This document shows, piece after piece, positions 58,164 through 64,000 of a DNA stretch of 64,000 nucleotides. The stretch spans positions 372,001 through 436,000 of the forward strand of contig NZ_LIVZ01000005.1 of NCBI RefSeq assembly GCF_001905845.1, written 5' to 3'. The translations under genes and the position numbers were made by a program. The notes beneath the pieces are model-generated. The model made no database searches and was not told where the DNA came from. It was given only the letters and a program-made list of their open reading frames with translations. The number at the start of each line of letters is the position of its first letter. Within the stretch, counting starts at the first letter, position 1. Source of the DNA: Streptomyces sp. TSRI0107 (GTDB lineage: Bacteria > Actinomycetota > Actinomycetes > Streptomycetales > Streptomycetaceae).

Positions 58164-59129
58164 ATGAAGGGCACTGTTGGTGAGCTCGGGGAGTTCGGGC
58201 TCATCAGGGAGCTCACCTCCCGTCTCACCACCACCCCGGCGGTGCGGGTCGGCCCCGGCGACGACGCCGCGGTGGTCGCCGCACCCGACCGCAGGGTCGT
58301 GGCCAGCACCGACATCCTCGTCGAGGGGCGGCACTTCCGCCGCGACTGGTCCACGGCGTACGACGTCGGCCGCAAGGCCGCCGCGCAGAACCTCGCGGAC
58401 ATCGCCGCCATGGGCGCCGTGCCGACCGCGCTGCTGCTGGGCCTGGTCGTACCCGCCGAGCTGCCGGTGACCTGGCCGAGCGAGCTGATGGACGGACTGC
58501 GCGACGAGTGCCAGGTCGCGGGCGCGGCCGTCGTCGGCGGGGACGTCGTACGCGGCGACACCATCACCGTGTCGATCACCGCGCTCGGCGACCTGCGCAA
58601 CCAGGAGCCGGTGACCCGGGCCGGCGCCCAGCCCGGCGACCTGGTCGCGGTGACCGGCTGGCTCGGCTGGTCCGCCGCCGGGTACGCGGTGCTCTCCCGC
58701 GGCTTCCGCTCGCCGCGGGCCTTCGTCGAGGCGCACCGGCGCCCGGAACCGCCGTACCACGCGGGCCCCGCCGCCGCCGGGCTCGGCGCGACGGCGATGT
58801 GCGACGTCAGCGACGGGCTGATCGCCGACCTCGGGCACATCGCGGAGGCCAGCAAGGTCCGTATCGACATCCGGTCCGGGGCGATCGACATCCCCTCCCA
58901 GATGAACGACATCGGGCAGGCGGTCGGCGTGGATCCCCTCCAGTGGGTGCTGACCGGGGGAGAGGACCACGCGATCGTGGCGACCTTCCCGCCGGACGTG
59001 AAGCTGCCCGCCCGCTGGAAGGTGATCGGCGAGGTCCTGAACCCGTCCGCGCTGCCGCAGGTCACGGTGGACGGGGCGCCCTGGACCAGCAAGGGCGGCT
59101 GGGACCACTTCGGGGACATCGAGTCGTGA
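58164..59129 (+). CDS. thiL: thiamine-monophosphate kinase
   Basis: 321 residues from the ATG at 58164. An ATG at 58134 would add 10 residues. It phosphorylates thiamine monophosphate to the pyrophosphate. The PurM-like fold shows GPGDDAAVV (metal and ATP ligands), [76 protein letters not shown] and [14 protein letters not shown]. The overlapping GTGA junction with thiD places both in one operon for thiamine synthesis. Confidence 0.93.
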   Translation: MKGTVGELGEFGLIRELTSRLTTTPAVRVGPGDDAAVVAAPDRRVVASTDILVEGRHFRRDWSTAYDVGRKAAAQNLADIAAMGAVPTALLLGLVVPAELPVTWPSELMDGLRDECQVAGAAVVGGDVVRGDTITVSITALGDLRNQEPVTRAGAQPGDLVAVTGWLGWSAAGYAVLSRGFRSPRAFVEAHRRPEPPYHAGPAAAGLGATAMCDVSDGLIADLGHIAEASKVRIDIRSGAIDIPSQMNDIGQAVGVDPLQWVLTGGEDHAIVATFPPDVKLPARWKVIGEVLNPSALPQVTVDGAPWTSKGGWDHFGDIES

Positions 59130-59938
59130 GCGCGCCGCCCCGGGTCCTGACCGTGGCCGGCTCCGACTCCGGTGGCGGCGCCGGCGTCCAGGCCGACCTG
59201 AAGACGATGCTCGCGCTCGGCGTGCACGGCATGAGCGTGATCACCGCGGTCACCGCGCAGAACTCCCTCGGCGTGCAGGGCGCTTGGGAGCTGCCGGTGG
59301 AGGCGGTGCGGGCCCAGTACCGCAGTGTCGTCGACGACATCGGCGTGCAGGCGGTCAAGACCGGCATGCTCGCCTCGGCGGAACTCGTCGAGACGGTCGC
59401 CGAATTGATCTCCGGGACGGACGCCCCGGCCGTCGTCGACCCCGTCGGCGTCTCCAAGCACGGGGACGCGCTGCTCGCGGCCTCCGCGCTGGACTCCGTA
59501 CGGACCAGGCTGCTGCCGGTCGCGACCGTCGCCACCCCGAACCTCGACGAGGTCGCCCAACTGACCGGCGTCCGGGTCGAGTCCGAGGAGCACATGCGGC
59601 GGGCCGCGGCGGCCGTCCTCGGTTACGGGCCCCGCTGGGTGGTGATCAAGGGCGGCCATCTGTCCGGGGAGGCCGTCGACTTGCTCACCGACGGCTCCGA
59701 GGAGCACTGGCTGCGCGCGCCCCGGCACGACAACCGCCACACCCACGGCACCGGCTGCACCCTGGCCTCCGCGATCGCCTCCCACCTCGCGAAGGGCCTG
59801 TCCGTGCCGGAGGCGGTGACGGCGGCCAAGGAGTACGTCACCGGGGCGATCGCGGCCGGGTTCGCCCTCGGCGGCGGCATCGGGCCGGTCGACCACGGCT
59901 GGGCGCTCGGGACGCGCGGTCAGGCGGAGGCCGGGTAG
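59126..59938 (+). CDS. thiD: hydroxymethylpyrimidine (phosphate) kinase
   Basis: 270 residues from the GTG at 59126, overlapping thiL by 4 bp. It phosphorylates HMP and HMP-phosphate for thiamine. The ribokinase-like fold begins [85 protein letters not shown] and the anion-hole [23 protein letters not shown] follow. Its 3' end overlaps by 19 bp with the convergent FAD monooxygenase gene and runs into a 30-bp tandem repeat that carries extra in-frame TAG stops. Confidence 0.93.
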   Translation: MSAPPRVLTVAGSDSGGGAGVQADLKTMLALGVHGMSVITAVTAQNSLGVQGAWELPVEAVRAQYRSVVDDIGVQAVKTGMLASAELVETVAELISGTDAPAVVDPVGVSKHGDALLAASALDSVRTRLLPVATVATPNLDEVAQLTGVRVESEEHMRRAAAAVLGYGPRWVVIKGGHLSGEAVDLLTDGSEEHWLRAPRHDNRHTHGTGCTLASAIASHLAKGLSVPEAVTAAKEYVTGAIAAGFALGGGIGPVDHGWALGTRGQAEAG

Positions 59939-61218
59939 TCCCGCCGGGTTCCGGCGGGGGCAGGATCGTCCGGCAGGGTCCTGGCGGGGGCCGGATAGTC
60001 CGGCAGGGTCCTGGCGGGGGCCGGATAGTCCGGCAGGTCGATGGCCGTGGCCGCCCGCTCCGTCAGCCGCTTGAGGAGACCCGCGAGCGGGCGGGAGGCG
60101 AGCAGGCGGTACACGCGGTCCCGGGAGCGGATGCGGCGCTCGGTCGGCGGGGCGAAGAACGGGCCCGCGTTGCCGGCGATCTTCTGGCAGCCCCTGGCGA
60201 AGTCCCGGACCAGGGCCTCGTACCCGGCGAAGGCGACGCGGTGGTCCCCACCCGCGCGGGCCAGCTCGCCGGCCAGCACGTACGCCGCGACGATCGCGAC
60301 GCCGGTGCCCATGCCGCCCATGGTGGCGCCGTACCCGGCGTCCCCGACCAGCGCCACCCGCCCCCGCGTGAGACGGTCGACGTGGATCTGGGCGATCGCG
60401 TCGAAGTACAGCTCGTCGGTCTCCTCCAGGGCCCGCAGGACGCTCGGCGCCTCCCAGCCCATCCCCGCGAACCGCTCGGCGAGGATCCGCTTCTGCCCGG
60501 CGACGTCCCGGCGGTCGTACGTCAGCGGCTCGGACCGGAAGACCAGCAGGGCTCCCGCGCGGTCCGGGTCGCCGTCCGGGTTGGCGATGCTCACCGCGCG
60601 GCCGGGCTCGCTGTGGAGGACGCCCGTGCGGTTCAGGCCGAGGTGGTTGGGGACCGGGAAGCCGGCCACGTAGTGGTCGAGGAAGCGCAGGTACCGGGAC
60701 TCGTCGCCGAAGACGAGACGGCGGGTGTTCGAGTGCAGTCCGTCGGCGCCGACGACCAGGTCGAAGCGGCGGGGAGCGCCCTTGTCGAAGACGACGTGCA
60801 CGCCGTCGCCGTCGTCGGTGAGGGCGGCGATCGAGTCGCCGAACACGTACTCGACGCAGTCCTGGGTGCGCTCGTACATGATCTTCGCCAGCTCGCCGCG
60901 GGAGATCTCCACATCGCCGCTCATCAGCTCGGCCGGCAAGTCCACGCGCACCCGCCCGTCGGCGTCGACGACGGTCTGCCGGCCCATGTGGGTCTGCCGC
61001 GCGTGGATCTCCTCCCAGATGCCCATGGCGGTCAGCACCTCGCGGTGCACCCGGCCCCGGAAGTCGACCGCGAAGCCGCCCTCCCGCAACGCCGGGGCCT
61101 TCTCGACGACCGTGACCCGGGCGCCGTACCGGGCGAGGTTCAGGGCGAGGGCGGGGCCGGCGACGCTCGCGCCGGAGATCAGGACGGTGAGGTGACCGAG
61201 GTCGTGTGTCTTCGTCAT
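59920..61218 (-). CDS. FAD-dependent monooxygenase
   Basis: 432 residues from the ATG at 61218 (GGAGG 9 nt upstream). A class A flavin hydroxylase of the PHBH-like fold. The FAD-binding Rossmann is [31 protein letters not shown] (about 12-43). The DG motif is [17 protein letters not shown], and the second FAD motif is [33 protein letters not shown]. It resembles TetX/PgaE-like oxygenases acting on aromatic or polyketide compounds, substrate unknown. The last 40 residues are unusual decapeptide repeats ([10 protein letters not shown]) produced by a 30-bp tandem repeat. They lie outside the conserved fold. Confidence 0.88.
   Translation of the reverse strand: MTKTHDLGHLTVLISGASVAGPALALNLARYGARVTVVEKAPALREGGFAVDFRGRVHREVLTAMGIWEEIHARQTHMGRQTVVDADGRVRVDLPAELMSGDVEISRGELAKIMYERTQDCVEYVFGDSIAALTDDGDGVHVVFDKGAPRRFDLVVGADGLHSNTRRLVFGDESRYLRFLDHYVAGFPVPNHLGLNRTGVLHSEPGRAVSIANPDGDPDRAGALLVFRSEPLTYDRRDVAGQKRILAERFAGMGWEAPSVLRALEETDELYFDAIAQIHVDRLTRGRVALVGDAGYGATMGGMGTGVAIVAAYVLAGELARAGGDHRVAFAGYEALVRDFARGCQKIAGNAGPFFAPPTERRIRSRDRVYRLLASRPLAGLLKRLTERAATAIDLPDYPAPARTLPDYPAPARTLPDDPAPAGTRRDYPASA
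59941..60030. repeat. 30-bp tandem repeat at the thiD / monooxygenase convergent ends
   Basis: 59971-60000 and 60001-60030 are identical 30-mers. 59941-59970 matches with 6 differences, and the end of thiD (59921-59940) matches partly. In the monooxygenase they encode [10 protein letters not shown] decapeptides. On the thiD side each exact unit repeats the TAG stop in phase. Confidence 0.9.
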
Positions 61219-61253
61219 GGGCGGCAGCCTCCGGGCAGGCGCTGACCGTTTCC

Positions 61254-64000
61254 CTACCGTCCGCTGACCGCCGCCGACCGCAGCGCCCGTCCCTGCTCGA
61301 AGGCCTTCTCGTACCCGTCCGGGGACAGCAGACCGCGGACCCGGGCCCGGGTGCCCACGACCTCGGGGTCGCCGTCGGCGGGTGCGCCCCGCAGGCCGAC
61401 GGCGGCGCCCAGGAGCTCGGCCGCGCGTTCGGGCCGCTCGGCGACGGAGGCGAGGGCGTCGGCGACGTCCGCGAGGGCGAGGACGTCCGGGGAGTCCGCG
61501 GCGTGCGCCCCCGCCTGGGCGAACCAGTCGCGGGCCGCGCCGGTGTCGCCCTCCGCGGCGGCCGCCCGGCCCAGCCCGACCAGGATCCGGACCGTCTCCC
61601 CGACGCTGAACCAGTTCGCGGCGCACACCTGGAGGGCTCTCTCGTAGTGCCCACGCGCGCGTGCCGGATCACCGGACACCCGGGCCGCGTCGCCGAGGCC
61701 GCGCCAGGCGCTCGCCACCTTGTCGGTGGCGCCCGCGACACGCGCCAGCTCCGCGGACTCCGTGAAGTGCGCGACGGCCGCGCCGACGTCGCGCCGGTGA
61801 AGCAGCACCACCGCGCGGGAGCGCAGCAGGTCGGCGGTCTCCTCCGGGGCGTCCAGTTCCCTCACGTGGCGCAGGCCCTCGTCGAGCAGCGGCAGCGCCG
61901 CGTCATACGCGCCGCGCCAGTCGGCGAAGTGGGCGAGCGGGTCGAGACAGTTGGCCATGCCCCAGCGGTCACCGGCCGTCCGGAACCCGGCCAGGGAGCG
62001 GGTGAAGGCGGCCTCGGCCTCGGCCGCGCGGCCCGCGAACAAATCCTGGTAGGCCAGACCCAGATCGAGCAGCGCCCGGCCCCAAGGGGTGTCCCCGACC
62101 TGGACGCGGACGCGGTCGTGGTCGTCGACGGCCGGCCGGGGCCCGCCGACGAGGGACCACAGCACGACCGTGAACGGCAGCCGAAGCGGCCGGTCCACCC
62201 CGCGCAGCACGTCCGTCGCGCGCGCGACGAGGGCGGCTTCGGCCGGGTCGGTGCCGCTGCCGGTGACCGCGCTCATCACGCACAGGGCGTACTCCTCGGC
62301 CAGTTCCCCGGGCGGTGTGCCGCCGACGGTATCGAGCAGCGCGCGGGCCTGCGGCAGCTGCTCGCCGTGCAGGCCGCGCAGCCGCCGGAACCAGGTCAGG
62401 GCGGCCATCAGGCGCAGGGCGTCCGCCGGGGCGGTGCGGATCAGCCGGCGCAGGGCCGCGTCCAGGTTGCCGTGCTCGGCGGTCAGCCGGGCCAGCCAGG
62501 GCAGCTGACCGGCGCCGCGCAGCCGCGGTTCCGCCTGCTCGGCCAGGCGCAGGAAGTACCCGGCGTGCGCGTCCCGCAGCCGGCCGGCGTCCGTCAGCGT
62601 CCCGGCGGCGAACGCGCGGATCGTCTCCAGCATCCGGTAGCGCCCCTCGGAGACCTCCAGGAAGGACTTCTCGACCAGCGACGCCAGCAGGTCCTCCGGG
62701 TACGGCACCCCGCACACCGCCTCGACGGCCTCCAGGGTGGCGCCCCCGGAGAACACGGTCAGCCGCCGCGCCAGCTCCCGTTCCTCCTCGTCCAGCAGGT
62801 CCCAGCTCCACTCCACGACCGCGCGCAGCGTCCGGTGCCGGGGCGCCTTGGATCGATCGCCCCGGGACAGCACCCGGAACCGGTCGTCCAGCCGGTCCGC
62901 CAGCTCGTCGGGCGTCAGCGTGCGCAGCCGGGCCGCGGCCAGCTCGATGGCCAGCGGCAGCCCGTCCAGCGCCGCGCAGATGCCGGCCACGCGCGCGTGC
63001 CCCGGGAAATCGGGGCGGACCGCGCGGGCCCGGTCCAGGAAGAGCCGTGTCGCGGGCTCCGGCGGCAGCGGGGGCACCGGGACCAGGACCTCGCCGGTGA
63101 TCCCCAGCGACTCGCGGCTGGTGGCGAGCACCCGCACACCGGGACACGCGCCGAGCAGCAGAGCGCACAGCCGGGCCGCGTCCTCCACGACGTGCTCGCA
63201 GTTGTCCAGCACGAGCAGCAGCTCACGGTCCTCCAGGGCGGCCAGCAGCCGGTCCGTGCCGTCCGTCGCGGGCCCCCGGAAGCCCTCCCGCACGCCGAGC
63301 GCGCCGAGCACGGCGTAGGGGATCCGCGCGCCGTCGCCGAGGGGCGCCAGCTCGACGAAGCACACGCCCGCCTGGGCGGTCGCCGTCTCCACCGCGAGCC
63401 GGGTCTTGCCCGCGCCGCCGGGACCGGTGAGCGTGACCAGCCGGGAGCCGGGGTCGGCCAGCAGCGCGCGGATCCGCGCCAGCTCCTCCTCCCGGCCGAC
63501 GAAACGCGTGAGCTGGACGGGGACGCGCGGGCGGGCGTCCGCGCGGGTGCCCTGAAGCAGCTCCAGGTGCAGCGCCGCCAGCTCCGGCGAGGGATCGGTG
63601 CCCAGTTCGTCGGCGAGCCGGCGGCGGGCCTCCTCGTACACCGTCAGCGCCTCCGCCGGCCGCCCCGCCGCGTGCAGGGCCCGCATCAGCTGCCCGTGAA
63701 GCCGCTCGCGCAGCGGATGCGCGACCAGCAGCGCCCGCAGCTCCGCCACCAGCTCCGGCCCGCCGCCCAGCGCCAGATCCGCCTCGATCCGGTCGCCCAC
63801 GGCGGCCAGCCGCAGCTCTTCCAGCCGGGTGGCCCCGGCCCGCGCGTCCGGCAGGTCGGGCAGGGCCGGTCCGCGCCACAGGGCCAGCGCGTCGCGGAGC
63901 AGGGCGGCGGCGTGGCGATGGTCACCCGCGGCGAGCGCCGCCCGACCCTGCTCGGCCATACGTTCGAAATGGTGGGCGTCGACCGACTCCGGCGGCACGG
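61254..64000 (-). CDS. large BTAD/NB-ARC regulator (SARP/AfsR-related), 5' end outside window
   Basis: At least 914 residues; the coding sequence runs off the window end, so the true start and any N-terminal winged-helix DNA-binding domain are unseen. The visible part opens in a bacterial transcriptional activation domain (BTAD, about 1-150: LRDALALWRGPALPDLPD, HPLRERLHGQLMRALHAAGRPAEALTVYEEARRRLADELGTDPSPELAALH). An NTPase of NB-ARC/STAND type follows (FVGREEELARIRALL, P-loop LTGPGGAGKTRLAVE, Walker B LLLVLDNCEHV, FSGGATLEAVEAV). Helical TPR-like repeats fill the remaining 500 residues. The order BTAD-NTPase-TPR is that of AfsR-like regulators that control secondary metabolism. Targets cannot be inferred. 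Confidence 0.85.
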   Translation of the reverse strand, partial: VPPESVDAHHFERMAEQGRAALAAGDHRHAAALLRDALALWRGPALPDLPDARAGATRLEELRLAAVGDRIEADLALGGGPELVAELRALLVAHPLRERLHGQLMRALHAAGRPAEALTVYEEARRRLADELGTDPSPELAALHLELLQGTRADARPRVPVQLTRFVGREEELARIRALLADPGSRLVTLTGPGGAGKTRLAVETATAQAGVCFVELAPLGDGARIPYAVLGALGVREGFRGPATDGTDRLLAALEDRELLLVLDNCEHVVEDAARLCALLLGACPGVRVLATSRESLGITGEVLVPVPPLPPEPATRLFLDRARAVRPDFPGHARVAGICAALDGLPLAIELAAARLRTLTPDELADRLDDRFRVLSRGDRSKAPRHRTLRAVVEWSWDLLDEEERELARRLTVFSGGATLEAVEAVCGVPYPEDLLASLVEKSFLEVSEGRYRMLETIRAFAAGTLTDAGRLRDAHAGYFLRLAEQAEPRLRGAGQLPWLARLTAEHGNLDAALRRLIRTAPADALRLMAALTWFRRLRGLHGEQLPQARALLDTVGGTPPGELAEEYALCVMSAVTGSGTDPAEAALVARATDVLRGVDRPLRLPFTVVLWSLVGGPRPAVDDHDRVRVQVGDTPWGRALLDLGLAYQDLFAGRAAEAEAAFTRSLAGFRTAGDRWGMANCLDPLAHFADWRGAYDAALPLLDEGLRHVRELDAPEETADLLRSRAVVLLHRRDVGAAVAHFTESAELARVAGATDKVASAWRGLGDAARVSGDPARARGHYERALQVCAANWFSVGETVRILVGLGRAAAAEGDTGAARDWFAQAGAHAADSPDVLALADVADALASVAERPERAAELLGAAVGLRGAPADGDPEVVGTRARVRGLLSPDGYEKAFEQGRALRSAAVSGR

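Overview
The window reads as a chromosomal core segment of a Streptomyces. GC is very high with strong third-position G/C, GTG and TTG starts are common, and two complete conservons (cvnA-B-C-D) are present. It also carries the streptomycete HU paralogue with an H1-like lysine tail (hupS) and the accB-accE acyl-CoA carboxylase pair. The order of recognisable genes matches, as far as I recall, the S. coelicolor SCO5519-SCO5566 neighbourhood. I could not run a search, so species and locus-tag statements are from memory.

Layout. 0-2.6 kb: proline catabolism (proline dehydrogenase, P5C dehydrogenase). 2.7-5.8 kb: two GNAT acetyltransferases, one resembling AAC(2')-I, a tiny basic protein and a Tat-exported phosphoesterase lipoprotein. 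5.9-8.3 kb: branched-chain amino acid genes leuB and ilvE. 8.3-14 kb: an NCS1 permease divergent from an operon of fused urease gamma/beta, urease alpha, agmatine deiminase and a TetR regulator, with paired palindromes between them. 14-21 kb: a secreted beta-propeller protein, a citramalate/isopropylmalate synthase behind an attenuator-like leader, a secreted GH30 glycosidase and a glycine-rich membrane protein. 21-30 kb: a more accessory stretch with a YceI protein, glycosyltransferase, DMT transporter, B12 radical-SAM enzyme, SDR, about 0.9 kb of repetitive DNA and a Tat-exported polysaccharide lyase 8. 30-32 kb: accB-accE.

32-43 kb: two conservons in tandem on the minus strand, each encoding a membrane histidine-kinase-like CvnA, roadblock CvnB, DUF742 CvnC and a small GTPase CvnD. 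43-49 kb: FAH-family hydrolase, gltX, a HAD phosphatase, five tRNAs (2 Gln, 3 Glu) and a divergent MerR/DUF4188 pair. 48.8-51.7 kb: ndgR divergent from leuC-leuD across a 29-bp palindrome. 52-60 kb: hupS, cofC (coenzyme F420), plsC-gpsA (phospholipid), ddl (cell wall), DUF3515 and Lrp-like proteins, and thiL-thiD (thiamine). 60-64 kb: an FAD monooxygenase and a large BTAD/NB-ARC regulator cut by the window end.

How the genes work together. leuB, ilvE, the citramalate/isopropylmalate synthase and leuCD are dispersed but functionally linked in leucine/isoleucine synthesis, with NdgR as the probable local regulator. gltX sits directly upstream of the tRNAs that a non-discriminating GluRS would charge. 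The most unusual locus is the urease-like operon: it has no ureE/F/G/D, keeps every nickel ligand, has lost the usual flap cysteine, and is joined to agmatine deiminase, whose product is a substituted urea.
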